Positions 1 through 7,150 of a DNA stretch of 43,301 bases are shown here, piece after piece. The notes beneath the pieces are model-generated. The model was given only the letters and a program-made list of their open reading frames with translations, did not search any database and was not told the DNA's origin. Source of the stretch: Rubrobacter taiwanensis (GTDB lineage Bacteria; Actinomycetota; Rubrobacteria; Rubrobacterales; Rubrobacteraceae); the NCBI RefSeq assembly GCF_004337705.1, contig NZ_SKBU01000002.1:1-43301 (forward strand). The letters run 5' to 3'. Position 1 is the stretch's first letter. Every line of letters starts with the position of its first letter. The position numbers and the translations under genes were made by a program.

Positions 1-142
1 GGACAGATCGGTCTGGTATGCTCTTCTCATCATGCTCGGTAGGGTACCGAGTCACTGCCTCAAGACCACTTTTCGGACGGTTTCTTACGAGTCGTCCGCG
101 AAGCGCACCGCCGAGGCAATAGGAGACATCCTCCGCGACTAG
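1..142 (+). CDS. Possible C-terminal end of a tyrosine integrase (partial, perhaps decayed)
   Basis: A reading frame is open from base 2 to the TAG at 140-142, giving 46 residues that end in KRTAEAIGDILRD. That helical tail resembles the last helix of actinobacterial phage-type tyrosine integrases. The part before it does not show a clean catalytic H/Y box, so the gene may be decayed, or the match may be chance. Context supports an integrase: it points toward the 3' end of a tRNA gene 100 bases away, is followed by twin short direct repeats and ends at a strong terminator. The start lies outside the window. Confidence 0.3.
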   Translation, partial: DRSVWYALLIMLGRVPSHCLKTTFRTVSYESSAKRTAEAIGDILRD

Positions 143-148
143 CTCCCG

Positions 149-168
149 GTGGTATCAGAGTGGTATCA
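149..168. repeat. Two GTGGTATCA direct repeats, 11-bp period
   Basis: GTGGTATCA occurs at 149-157 and again at 160-168, exactly one helical turn apart, between the possible integrase end and the tRNA. Short phased direct repeats beside an integrase gene often are arm-type binding sites for the recombinase. That role is inferred from position only. Confidence 0.4.
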
Positions 169-173
169 AAAGA

Positions 174-200
174 GCCCCGGTTCGGCTCCGGGGCCTTTTG
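174..200. terminator. Bidirectional intrinsic terminator
   Basis: GCCCCGG (174-180) pairs with CCGGGGC (188-194) around a 7-base loop, followed by CTTTTG on the plus side. On the minus side the stem is followed by CTTTTGATA. It can end both the rightward frame at 1-142 and the leftward tRNA transcript. Confidence 0.75.
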
Positions 201-240
201 CTCTTTCGCGTTTTACCTGCAAATCGTGGGAAAAATAAAG

Positions 241-313
241 AGCCGACGAGCGGACTCGAACCGCTGACCTGCTCATTACGAGTGAGCTGCTCTACCAACT
301 GAGCTACGTCGGC
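241..313 (-). tRNA. tRNA-Thr (CGT anticodon)
   Basis: The reverse complement folds into a full cloverleaf. The acceptor stem is GCCGACG/CGTCGGC with discriminator T. The D arm is GCTC-AGTTGGTA-GAGC. The anticodon stem GCTCA/TGAGC carries the loop CTCGTAA with anticodon CGT. The T arm is AGCGG-TTCGAGT-CCGCT. The anticodon reads ACG, so this is a threonine tRNA. CCA is not encoded. The 3' end faces the possible integrase remnant, the usual arrangement at tRNA attachment sites. Confidence 0.95.
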
Positions 314-329
314 CCGGATTCGGGGGCAG

Positions 330-358
330 AGTATACCGCAGAACGGGCCGCGTTTCTA
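330..358 (-). promoter_or_regulatory. Promoter of tRNA-Thr
   Basis: On the minus strand TATACT (335-330) lies 17 bases downstream of TTAGAA (358-353), 17 bases before the tRNA 5' end. The -10 is good and the -35 moderate. Confidence 0.5.
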
Positions 359-368
359 ACCCGAAATA

Positions 369-401
369 CCCTATGGGGGCCGGACTGCGGCCCCCATAGG
401 G
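369..401 (-). terminator. Terminator hairpin after glyoxalase gene
   Basis: A perfect 13-bp inverted repeat, CCCTATGGGGGCC (369-381) and GGCCCCCATAGGG (389-401), lies just beyond the glyoxalase stop at 411. The T run on the minus side is weak (TATTTC), so termination is likely but may be incomplete. Confidence 0.6.
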
Positions 402-410
402 CGTTTGCGG

Positions 411-830
411 CTACTGGTAGATGTCCCCCACCTTCATGGTCCCGCGCTCGATAAGCTCGACCCGGTAGCCGTCGGGATCGGCGACGAAGGCGATTCTGTA
501 GTCGTGCCCTTCGACGGTCATGGTCTTGGGCTCCAGGGTGACCTCCACGCCTTGCTCCTTGAGCCGGGCCACGGTCCCTTCGAGATCGTCCACGATGAAG
601 GCGATGTGGGAGTAGCCGTCACCCACCTCGTACGGTTCCGTCCGGCCGTGGTTGTGGGTCAGCTCCAGCATAGGCTCCTCGGGGCTCTTCTCCATGGCGA
701 AGAAGTAGTTGGTGGCGTCGGAGAAGTGCATCTCCCCGACCAGCTTCATCCCCAGCTTGTCTACGTAGAACTCCTTGCTGCGTTCGGGATCCAGGATCCG
801 GTAACAGGTGTGTATGTATCTGGGGGTCAA
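411..830 (-). CDS. gloA: Lactoylglutathione lyase (glyoxalase I)
   Basis: This 139-residue protein is a single-chain glyoxalase I of the VOC fold. It isomerises the hemithioacetal of methylglyoxal and a thiol to the lactoyl-thioester in the cytoplasm. Expected metal ligands are in place: H7 (YIHTCYR), E56 (MLELTHN), H75 (YSHIAF) and E125 (RVELIER). The start is TTG at 830, chosen because GAGGAGGT lies about six bases upstream and the protein begins exactly where the family does. It is the last gene of a probable operon with glycerol dehydrogenase and an IclR regulator, which suggests detoxification of methylglyoxal formed during glycerol/dihydroxyacetone metabolism. The natural thiol in an actinobacterium may be other than glutathione. 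Confidence 0.9.
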   Translation of the reverse strand: MTPRYIHTCYRILDPERSKEFYVDKLGMKLVGEMHFSDATNYFFAMEKSPEEPMLELTHNHGRTEPYEVGDGYSHIAFIVDDLEGTVARLKEQGVEVTLEPKTMTVEGHDYRIAFVADPDGYRVELIERGTMKVGDIYQ

Positions 831-885
831 CCTTACCTCCTCTGTAGCTCTTTCTCCACGGTCTCAGAATGATACAGCCCTGCTC

Positions 886-2028
886 TTACCGCGCTACCTG
901 GGGCAGGTTGGCCTCCCCTTTCAGTTCGGCGCGCCGGCGGCGCCCAAAAGCATCGGCGGCCAGCATGGCGTCCACGACCATCTCGGGATAGACCTCGAAG
1001 GGCTCGTTGTGGATGGTCTCACCTTCGGCACACGCGGCCTCGGCGACCCGCTTCAGATCCTCCCGGTCGATGCCCTCAAGCCCGATATCCTCTAATGCTA
1101 CCGGGAGCCCCACTTCCAGGCAGAAGTCCACAACCTCTTCGATCACCTCCGCGGGCCGCTCCTCGAGCATGAGCATCGAGACGACCCCGAATGCCACCTT
1201 CTCGCCGTGCCAGTAGTGGTGCGTCTCTTCCAGAACCGTGAGCCCGTTGTGGATCGAGTGCGCCGCGGCGAGCCCCCCGGATTCGAATCCGAGGCCCGAG
1301 AGCAGCGTGTTGGCCTCCACCACCTTCTCCACCGCCGGGGTGACTGCATCCCGCTCTACCGCGAGCCGGGCCGCAACGCCGTGCTCCAGCAGGGTGTCGT
1401 AGCAGAGCCGGGCGAGGGTGAGGGCGGCCAGCGTCGGAGCCCCACCGGCCATGGCCTGCCTGCGGGTGCGGGCGGAGGCCTCGGCCTCGAAGTGCGTGGC
1501 GAGCCCGTCCCCGATGCCGGCGACCAGAAAGCGGACCGGAGCCCGGGCTATGACCTCCGTGTCCACCAGTACCGCGTCGGGATTGCGTTCGAAGAAGCGG
1601 TACTCCTTGAAGGTCCCGTCCTCCTCGTAGACGACCGAGAGGGCGCTCGTGGGAGCGTCGGTCGAGGCTATGGTGGGCACTATGACGAGCGAGAGCCCCG
1701 CCGGGTTGGCCACCGCCTTGGCCGTGTCCATGGTCTTCCCGCCTCCCACGCCCACGATCGCATCGGCCCCGCCCTCCGAGGCGATCTGCGAGACGCGCTC
1801 TATCTCTTCCGGGGAACACTCGCCCCGGAACTCGACGTGTGTTGCACCGGATACGCCGTCCAGCGCACCGCCCAGGATCTCCGGCACGACGGGATCGCTC
1901 AGGATCAGAGGCTTTTCACAGCCGAGCCGGCCCAGCACCTCCTCCAACCTGCCCATGACGCCCCGTCCCTGAACGTACTTCCCGGGCGCGGCGAAGACCG
2001 CAGCCAGGGGTTCCCCTTCAGATCTCAT
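886..2028 (-). CDS. gldA: Glycerol dehydrogenase (iron/zinc-type alcohol dehydrogenase family)
   Basis: This 380-residue NAD-dependent dehydrogenase oxidises glycerol to dihydroxyacetone. The N-terminal nucleotide-binding half has the GVGGGKTMDTAKA loop (about 93-105). The C-terminal helical half carries the three metal ligands of GldA: D174 (GIGDGLATHFEA), H257 (AAAHSIHNGL) and H274 (YWHGEKVAFG). Those positions match the Geobacillus enzyme within a residue. A strong ribosome site, GAGAGGAGG, precedes the ATG. It lies 21 bases after the IclR regulator and 55 bases before glyoxalase I, so the three are probably co-transcribed. A related glycerol-1-phosphate dehydrogenase is the main alternative, but the metal-site spacing favours GldA. 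Confidence 0.88.
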   Translation of the reverse strand: MRSEGEPLAAVFAAPGKYVQGRGVMGRLEEVLGRLGCEKPLILSDPVVPEILGGALDGVSGATHVEFRGECSPEEIERVSQIASEGGADAIVGVGGGKTMDTAKAVANPAGLSLVIVPTIASTDAPTSALSVVYEEDGTFKEYRFFERNPDAVLVDTEVIARAPVRFLVAGIGDGLATHFEAEASARTRRQAMAGGAPTLAALTLARLCYDTLLEHGVAARLAVERDAVTPAVEKVVEANTLLSGLGFESGGLAAAHSIHNGLTVLEETHHYWHGEKVAFGVVSMLMLEERPAEVIEEVVDFCLEVGLPVALEDIGLEGIDREDLKRVAEAACAEGETIHNEPFEVYPEMVVDAMLAADAFGRRRRAELKGEANLPQVAR

Positions 2029-2049
2029 ACAGCCTCCTCTCTCAGGCTC

Positions 2050-2838
2050 CTAAAGGCGACGAGCGGCCTCTCCCGCGGCCCACCGCACCAGATCCCGCAG
2101 GGCCCCGGCCTCCTCCACGAAGCGCCGGGCGGAGGTCGAGACCCCGATGGCCCCGGCCACCGATCCGTCCTCCAGCTCTATGGGGGCCGCCACGCAGCAG
2201 AGGTTCTCCGAGAACTCCTCGATGTCCGTTGCGAAACCGATCTCCCTCACCCGCCTCAGGTGCTCCTCCAGCCGCTTCGGTTCTACTATGGTGCGCGGCG
2301 TAAAGGCCTCAAGAGGATACTCGGCCAGGTACTCCGTCAGCGCCTCCCGGCCGGCCCCGGCGATGAGAACCTTGCCGAGCGCCAGCGCGTGCGAGGCCCC
2401 GTGGAAGCCCTGGACTATCCCCACCGGCGGGCTCCTGGGCGGTGTCTCCAGGTGAGCCACCGTAACGGCGCCGTCGGCGAGTATCCCCAGATACGCGTGC
2501 CGCATCGAGCGCTCTGCAAGCTCGCGCACCACCAACTCAACACCGGAGATATCCGCCCGCGGGAAGGCCCTCTCGTACAGCAGCGGGATCTTGGGGCCCA
2601 GACGGTATCCCCGGCGGGCCCCGGCCCGCTCTATGTATCCCCCCTCCAGCAGCACATTCAGTATGTAGTAGCAGTTGGAGAGGCTCACACCCAGCTCCCC
2701 GGCGAGCTGCCGGGCCGTGACCCCCTCCCGCTCGCTGATGATCTCCAGCGCCCTGAACACCCGCCGGGCGCTCCTGAACTTGCTCCGCCGGTCCCCACCG
2801 GTCCGCGCCAGATCCCGCCGAACGCTCTCCTCCATCAT
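2050..2838 (-). CDS. IclR-family transcriptional regulator
   Basis: The 262-residue protein has an N-terminal winged helix-turn-helix (about residues 25-85, with ALEIISEREGVTARQLAGELGVSLSNCYYILNVL) and a C-terminal IclR effector-binding domain ending in the GAIGVS-type strand. The reading frame also runs up to a GTG at 2880, but only the ATG at 2838 has a ribosome site (GAGAGGGG), so the shorter form is given. It is the first gene of the leftward operon with gldA and gloA, and is divergent from the rightward amidohydrolase/ADH operon. It could control either side. A glycerol- or C3-related effector is only a guess. Confidence 0.88.
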   Translation of the reverse strand: MMEESVRRDLARTGGDRRSKFRSARRVFRALEIISEREGVTARQLAGELGVSLSNCYYILNVLLEGGYIERAGARRGYRLGPKIPLLYERAFPRADISGVELVVRELAERSMRHAYLGILADGAVTVAHLETPPRSPPVGIVQGFHGASHALALGKVLIAGAGREALTEYLAEYPLEAFTPRTIVEPKRLEEHLRRVREIGFATDIEEFSENLCCVAAPIELEDGSVAGAIGVSTSARRFVEEAGALRDLVRWAAGEAARRL

Positions 2839-2911
2839 CGCCCCTGCCCCTCTCGATACGAATGCCCAGAGCAGCCTCACCTATCATGTTATACGGCCCG
2901 AGAACGGCAAG

Positions 2912-2926
2912 AGGAACGTTTTTCCT
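2912..2926. promoter_or_regulatory. AGGAA-N5-TTCCT palindrome, candidate IclR operator
   Basis: The region between the divergent IclR gene and the rightward operon contains AGGAA (2912-2916), a 5-base spacer and TTCCT (2922-2926). Size and symmetry fit the 13-15 bp operators of IclR proteins, and it sits among AT-rich bases close to candidate -10 boxes for both directions (GTATAAC at 2893-2887 on the minus strand, TATAAT at 2978 on the plus strand). Binding is inferred. Confidence 0.35.
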
Positions 2927-2977
2927 ATATTGTTGTAAAAGTTTCTGCTTTTAGCCTCCCGATCAGGTAGTGCCGGA

Positions 2978-2983
2978 TATAAT
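2978..2983 (+). promoter_or_regulatory. Perfect -10 box (TATAAT) for the amidohydrolase-DUF59-ADH operon
   Basis: TATAAT is followed by a run of seven Ts. No recognisable -35 lies 16-18 bases upstream (CCTCCC at 2955-2960), which suggests dependence on an activator. The leader to the TTG start at 3103 would be about 110 bases. It holds a Shine-Dalgarno-like AAGGAG at 3014 with no convincing gene behind it. Confidence 0.45.
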
Positions 2984-3102
2984 TTTTTTCAGTCATAGGG
3001 AGGTCTTCGGGAAGGAGATACAAAAGGGGGTGAATATAGCGGGAAGAGGCTTCGGGCAGCAAACAAAGAGGCATTCCGGGCAGGACAGGGAAAGGACACA
3101 GG

Positions 3103-4146
3103 TTGTACGAGAAAGACGGCGAGAAGTACTTCGTGGTCGACGGGCACGTCCACTACTGGGACGCCAGCCCGGAGAACACGGCGAACAAGTACGGCGAGGG
3201 GTTCATAAAGTGCTTCTACGACTACCACAAGAACCTCTCTCCCGAAGAGTACATATGGCCCTTTGAGAAGTACCGCAAGTACTCCGCAGAGGAGATGATG
3301 CACGACCTCTTCGAGGTCGGGTATGTGGACGTGGCGATCTTCCAGTCCACCTATCTCTCGGACTTCTACCACAACGGCTTCAACACCGCCGAGCGCAACT
3401 CCATCCTCAAGGAGCGGCACCCGGACAAGTTCATCGTCAACGGCTCCTTCGAGCCCCGGCTCGGCGAGGCGGGGCTGGAGAACTTCGAGAGGCAGGCTCG
3501 GGAGCAGGGCTGGCAGGGCGTCAAGCTCTACACCGCCGAGTGGCACGAAGACTCCAAGGGCTGGAAGCTCGATGACTACTGGTCGCTCAAGCATCTGGAG
3601 AAGTGTGCGGAGCTCGGCATAAAGAACATCCACGTCCATAAAGGGCCGACGATCTGGCCCCTCAATAGGGATTCGTTCGACGTGGCGGATGTAGATCGGG
3701 TGGCCTCGATGTACCCCGAGCTCAACTTCATCGTCGAGCACGTGGGGCTGCCGCGGCTGGAGGATTTCTGCTGGATCGGCACGCAGGAGCCCAACGTCTA
3801 CGGCGGGCTGGCGGTGGCCATGCCCTTCATCTACGCTAAGCCGCGCTACTTCGCTCAAGTTCTCGGCGAGCTTTTGTACTGGCTCGGGGAGGACCGGCTG
3901 CTCTTCGCCAGCGACTATGCGCTGTGGCACCCGAAGTGGATCGTGGAGATGTTCGTGGACTTTGAGTACCCCGGAGACGCGGAGTTCGACGACTACGCCG
4001 AGGTCACGCCGGACATAAAGCGCAAGATCCTCGGCCTCAACGCCGCCAGGCTCTACGACATCGAGGTGCCCGAGGAGCTGCAGCTCATCACCGCCGACCA
4101 GGGCACCGGCTTCGACGTCGAAGAGAAGCCGGCCACCGAGAGATGA
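3103..4146 (+). CDS. Amidohydrolase-2 family metal-dependent hydrolase
   Basis: This 347-residue TIM-barrel protein belongs to the amidohydrolase-2 (COG2159) group. Metal-site residues are visible: H15 and H17 (DGHVHYWD), K141, H177/H179 (NIHVHKG), H213 (VEHVGLP) and D271 (FASDYALWHP). It starts at TTG with AAAGGA seven bases upstream. Its stop overlaps the DUF59 start (ATGA), and DUF59 overlaps the dehydrogenase, so the three are translationally coupled. An amidohydrolase of this type followed by a DUF59 protein and an alcohol dehydrogenase accompanies propane/acetone-type diiron monooxygenase genes in Rhodococcus, Gordonia and Mycobacterium. No monooxygenase is present here. The substrate is not known. 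Confidence 0.82.
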   Translation: MYEKDGEKYFVVDGHVHYWDASPENTANKYGEGFIKCFYDYHKNLSPEEYIWPFEKYRKYSAEEMMHDLFEVGYVDVAIFQSTYLSDFYHNGFNTAERNSILKERHPDKFIVNGSFEPRLGEAGLENFERQAREQGWQGVKLYTAEWHEDSKGWKLDDYWSLKHLEKCAELGIKNIHVHKGPTIWPLNRDSFDVADVDRVASMYPELNFIVEHVGLPRLEDFCWIGTQEPNVYGGLAVAMPFIYAKPRYFAQVLGELLYWLGEDRLLFASDYALWHPKWIVEMFVDFEYPGDAEFDDYAEVTPDIKRKILGLNAARLYDIEVPEELQLITADQGTGFDVEEKPATER

Positions 4147-4835
4147 TCGAACGCGAGAAGGTTCTGGACGCCCTCTCGGGCGTCCGGGACCCCGAGCTGG
4201 ACGAACCGATCACGGACCTGAGGTTCGTCGCGGGCGTGGAGATCTCCGGCGACGAGGTGGAGGTGCGGCTCCGGCTGCCGACCTACTTCTGCGCTCCCAA
4301 CTTCGCCTACCTGATGGCGGCGGACGCGAAGGCGGCCGCGCTCTCCGTACCGGGCGTCCGGGAGGCGCGGGTGCGGCTGGAGGATCACTTCACATCAGAA
4401 GAGATCAACGCCGGAATAGCCCGAAACAGCGACTTTGAAGAGACCTTCACCGGTCTTGCGGACGGCGAGCTGGACGAGCTGCGCGAGCTCTTCCGGCGCA
4501 AGGCGTTCGTCGCGCGCGGGGAGCGGCTCTTCAGGGAGCTTATGCGCGAGGGACACTCGCCGGAGGACCTGGCCGCGCTGCGCGTAGGGGACCTGCCGGA
4601 GAGTGAGACCGCGCAGAAATACCTCGAGCGGCGGGCGGAGCTAGGTCTCGACGTCTCGCCCGAATCCCCGCTGGTAGTGGACCCCGAAGGCAACAGAGTC
4701 CCCGAGGAGGCCGTGGTGGCGCACCTGCGCTTCGCCCGCATGACGCGCGTCAGCATCGAGGGCAACGCGTCCCTGTGCCGGGGGCTCCTGAGAACCCGCT
4801 ACGGCCTAGCAGGAAAGGAGGAAGCACTGCTGTGA
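4143..4835 (+). CDS. DUF59 (MIP18/PaaD-like) iron-sulfur or metal-cluster assembly protein
   Basis: The first ~90 residues are a DUF59 domain: VLDALSGVRDPELDEPITDL, then a short beta-rich core containing TYFCAPNF, whose C53 is the likely cluster- or metal-handling cysteine, and the closing PGVREARVRLEDHF. Residues 95-230 are a charged, helical extension without a recognised fold that is shared by the copies found in propane-monooxygenase clusters (from memory of those loci). The 230-residue length is therefore long for DUF59 proteins but normal for this context. It may help insert metal into the oxidoreductase partners. Overlaps of 4 bases on both sides (ATGA at the start, GTGA at the end) tie its translation to its neighbours. 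Confidence 0.78.
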   Translation: MIEREKVLDALSGVRDPELDEPITDLRFVAGVEISGDEVEVRLRLPTYFCAPNFAYLMAADAKAAALSVPGVREARVRLEDHFTSEEINAGIARNSDFEETFTGLADGELDELRELFRRKAFVARGERLFRELMREGHSPEDLAALRVGDLPESETAQKYLERRAELGLDVSPESPLVVDPEGNRVPEEAVVAHLRFARMTRVSIEGNASLCRGLLRTRYGLAGKEEALL

Positions 4836-5893
4836 AAGCGGCGCGTTTGCACCGGTACGACGCGAGCATCCCCTCGGACAGCCTTAGGGTGGAAGAGGTG
4901 GAGGAGCCGAAGATCGAAGGCCCCTTCGACGTCATCGTGCGGGTCGGGGCCGCGGGGCTCTGCCGCACCGACATACACATCATCGAGGGGCAGTGGCAGC
5001 CCATCCAGGACCCCGAGGGCACCCTGCTGCCCTACATTTTAGGCCACGAGAACGCCGGCTGGGTGGAGGAGGTGGGCTCCGGCGTAACGCACGTGGCGCC
5101 CGGGGACACCGTGATCCTGCACCCGCTGATGACCTGCGGGCTGTGCCGGGCGTGCCGGGCCGGAGACGACATGCACTGCGAGAACGGGGAGTTCCCGGGC
5201 ATCTCGCGCGACGGAGGATTCGCCGAGCTTCTGAAGACCAACGCCCGGGCGGTGGTGAAGCTGGACCCGATCCTGAAACCGAAAGACATCGCGGCTCTGG
5301 CCGATGCGGGCCTGACCGCCTACCACGCCGTAAGGAAGAGCGTCCCCCACCTCTACGCGGGGACGAAGGCCGTGGTTATCGGAGCCGGGGGACTCGGGCA
5401 CATCGGCATCCAGTGCCTCAAAGCCCTCACCCCGGCGGAGATCATCGTCGTAGATCCCAACGAGAAGGCGCTGGAGCTGGCCAGAGAGCTCGGAGCGGAT
5501 GAGACGGTGAAGGTCGAGCCCGGATACGTGGACACGGTGCTGGAGATGACCGACGGCAAGGGAGCCGAGGTCGTCTTCGACTACGTGGGTGAGCGGGGAG
5601 CGGAGGACGACGCCTGGAAGATGACGCGCCAGGGCGGATCTCACTACGTCATCGGCTACGGGGGCACGGTGGAGGTGCCGACCATAGATATAATCTCGAC
5701 CGAGCGCTCCGTCGTGGGGAACCTGGTCGGCACCTACAACGACCTGGCCGAGCTGATGAACCTGACGGCGCGCGGGCTGGTGACGCTGCACACCTCGACC
5801 TACCCGCTGGATGCTGTGAACGATGCCATCCAGGACCTTAACTCGGGCAACCTCCAGGGCCGCGGGATCCTGATCCCCCAGGAAGCGGCCTGA
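4832..5893 (+). CDS. Zinc-dependent NAD alcohol dehydrogenase (MDR family)
   Basis: Counting from GTG at 4832 (AAAGGAGG 11 bases upstream; the start overlaps the DUF59 stop as GTGA) the protein has 353 residues. Catalytic-zinc residues are C44 (GLCRTDIH) and H72-E73 (LGHEN). The structural zinc cysteines are C102, C105, C108 and C116. The Rossmann loop is GAGGLG (184-189), with D208 at the end of beta-2 favouring NAD over NADP. It is the third gene of the triad and in related loci is the enzyme that oxidises the alcohol product, for example 2-propanol to acetone. The physiological alcohol here is inferred, not shown. Confidence 0.88.
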   Translation: MKAARLHRYDASIPSDSLRVEEVEEPKIEGPFDVIVRVGAAGLCRTDIHIIEGQWQPIQDPEGTLLPYILGHENAGWVEEVGSGVTHVAPGDTVILHPLMTCGLCRACRAGDDMHCENGEFPGISRDGGFAELLKTNARAVVKLDPILKPKDIAALADAGLTAYHAVRKSVPHLYAGTKAVVIGAGGLGHIGIQCLKALTPAEIIVVDPNEKALELARELGADETVKVEPGYVDTVLEMTDGKGAEVVFDYVGERGAEDDAWKMTRQGGSHYVIGYGGTVEVPTIDIISTERSVVGNLVGTYNDLAELMNLTARGLVTLHTSTYPLDAVNDAIQDLNSGNLQGRGILIPQEAA

Positions 5894-5908
5894 GAAACGC
5901 TCCTCCCG

Positions 5909-5942
5909 AGAGCCGGGGGGTTTCGCGCTCCCCGGCTCTTTT
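5909..5942 (+). terminator. Intrinsic terminator of the ADH operon
   Basis: AGAGCCGGGG (5909-5918) pairs with CCCCGGCTCT (5930-5939) and is followed by TTTT. It directly follows the ADH stop codon. Confidence 0.88.
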
Positions 5943-5975
5943 GATCCCCCGGGACTCGTCCGGAGCCCGAAAATG

Positions 5976-5981
5976 TATACT
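5976..5981 (+). promoter_or_regulatory. Candidate -10 box (TATACT) for the binding-protein gene
   Basis: TATACT lies 34 bases before the proposed TTG start at 6016, downstream of the ADH terminator. No good -35 is seen at the usual distance. Confidence 0.4.
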
Positions 5982-6015
5982 TGTTGCCGGAGCGGGCTCT
6001 CTGGAAGGGAGGGAT

Positions 6016-6945
6016 TTGTCCGGAAGCGGAGTTCGAGCCCTCGTGGCTGCGGCCGCACTGATACTGCTGGCCCCGGCATGCGGAACCGCCGGGAGCGGGG
6101 AGCTCTCGGAAGTCCGGCTCGCCGTCGGGTCGAAGGAGTTTACCGAACAGCTCCTGCTGGGCCAGATCACGATCCTGGCGCTCGAGAACGCCGGGGCCGA
6201 GGTAGCAGATCAGACCGGCATAACGGGCTCGGTCGCGGTGCGCGAGGCGCTGCTCATCGGCGAGATAGACATGTACTGGGAGTACACGGGGACGGGCTGG
6301 ACCGTCCACCTGGGCGAGACCGAGCCGCCGGACACTCCCGAGGAGCAGTACGAGGCGGTGGCCGAGCGCGACCTGGAAGAGAACGGCATCCGGTGGCTCC
6401 CGCCCGCACCGGCCAACAGCACCTACGCCTTCGCCGTGCGCAGCGAGGCCGCCGAAGAGCTGGGCGTCGAGAAGGTCTCGGACTTCGGACGCCTGATCCA
6501 GGAAGACCCCCAGGCGGCCAGCCTCTGCATAGGGACCGAGTTCGCCACCCGCGACGACGGGCTGCCCGGAGTCGAGCAGGCCTACGGTTTCGAGTGGCCG
6601 GAGCAGGCGATCACCCGGATGGACGAGGGCCAGATCTACCAGGCCGTCGACCGGGGCAACCCCTGCAACTTCGGCGAGGTCCTCGCGACCGACGGGCGCA
6701 TCGCGGCGCTCGGCCTCACGATCATCGAGGACGACCGGAACTTCTTCCCCGTCTACAACCCCTCGCTGAACGTGCGGCAGGAGGCGCTGCAGGAGCACCC
6801 GGCGATAGAGGAGATCTTCGCCCCCATCTCCGAGGCGCTCACCACCGAGACGCTGCAGGACCTGAACGCCAGGATAGACGTGGAGGGCGAACTGCCCGAG
6901 ACCGTCGCCGAGGACTGGCTGCGGGAGAACGGCTTCATAGAGTGA
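6016..6945 (+). CDS. Glycine betaine/osmoprotectant ABC transporter substrate-binding lipoprotein (OpuAC type)
   Basis: The 309-residue protein begins with a hydrophobic signal ending LAPAC, so C22 should be lipidated and the protein held on the outer face of the membrane. The mature part has the OpuAC/ProX fold signature: VGSKEFTEQLLLGQI near the N-terminus and MYWEYTGTGW about 60 residues later, the aromatic region that forms the cage for a quaternary amine. The start is TTG at 6016 behind GGAAGGGAGG. An upstream ATG in frame at 5941 would put a hydrophilic tail before the signal and lies inside the previous terminator. No permease or ATPase gene adjoins it, so its transporter partners must be elsewhere. 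Confidence 0.85.
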   Translation: MSGSGVRALVAAAALILLAPACGTAGSGELSEVRLAVGSKEFTEQLLLGQITILALENAGAEVADQTGITGSVAVREALLIGEIDMYWEYTGTGWTVHLGETEPPDTPEEQYEAVAERDLEENGIRWLPPAPANSTYAFAVRSEAAEELGVEKVSDFGRLIQEDPQAASLCIGTEFATRDDGLPGVEQAYGFEWPEQAITRMDEGQIYQAVDRGNPCNFGEVLATDGRIAALGLTIIEDDRNFFPVYNPSLNVRQEALQEHPAIEEIFAPISEALTTETLQDLNARIDVEGELPETVAEDWLRENGFIE

Positions 6946-6964
6946 GAGCTACCCGGCGGGGCGC

Positions 6965-7150
6965 TTAGGCCCGGCCCCGCCGGATCCTCTGCAGCAGGCC
7001 CTGGTTGGCGGCCACGCTGCCGCCGCGGTAGAGCGTCATCTGCACGATCCGGAGCTCGCGCTCCGAGAGCTCCTCTCCCCGCTCGTGCTTCCGGAGCGCT
7101 TCATCCACCCGGCGGCGCATGCCCTCTCTGTCCGGCGGCCTGCTCTTCAT
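6965..7150 (-). CDS. Small basic helical protein, function unknown (61 aa)
   Basis: This 61-residue reading frame starts at ATG 7150, overlapping the SRAP stop codon by four bases (ATGA), so it is probably translated by coupling to the gene before it. The protein is highly charged (MKSRPPDREGMRRRVDEA at the start) and predicted mainly helical, with RELRIVQMTLYRGG in the middle. A helix-turn-helix-like or nucleic-acid-binding role is possible but there is no diagnostic motif. I do not recognise a family. Coupling to a DNA-damage protein is the only functional hint. Confidence 0.6.
   Translation of the reverse strand: MKSRPPDREGMRRRVDEALRKHERGEELSERELRIVQMTLYRGGSVAANQGLLQRIRRGRA

Noticed and set aside
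1207-2970. 587-residue open frame on the plus strand
   Set aside because: It is the antisense of glycerol dehydrogenase and the IclR gene. The translation is rich in R, G, P and H with no motif, typical of high-GC shadow frames.
3012-3100. Leader peptide starting at GTG 3031 behind AAGGAG
   Set aside because: The frame simply runs on as a shadow of the amidohydrolase gene without regulatory codons or a nearby hairpin.
2989-3930. 313-residue minus-strand frame
   Set aside because: It is the antisense of the amidohydrolase gene, and its Leu/Val-rich, motif-free sequence is the reverse of that gene.
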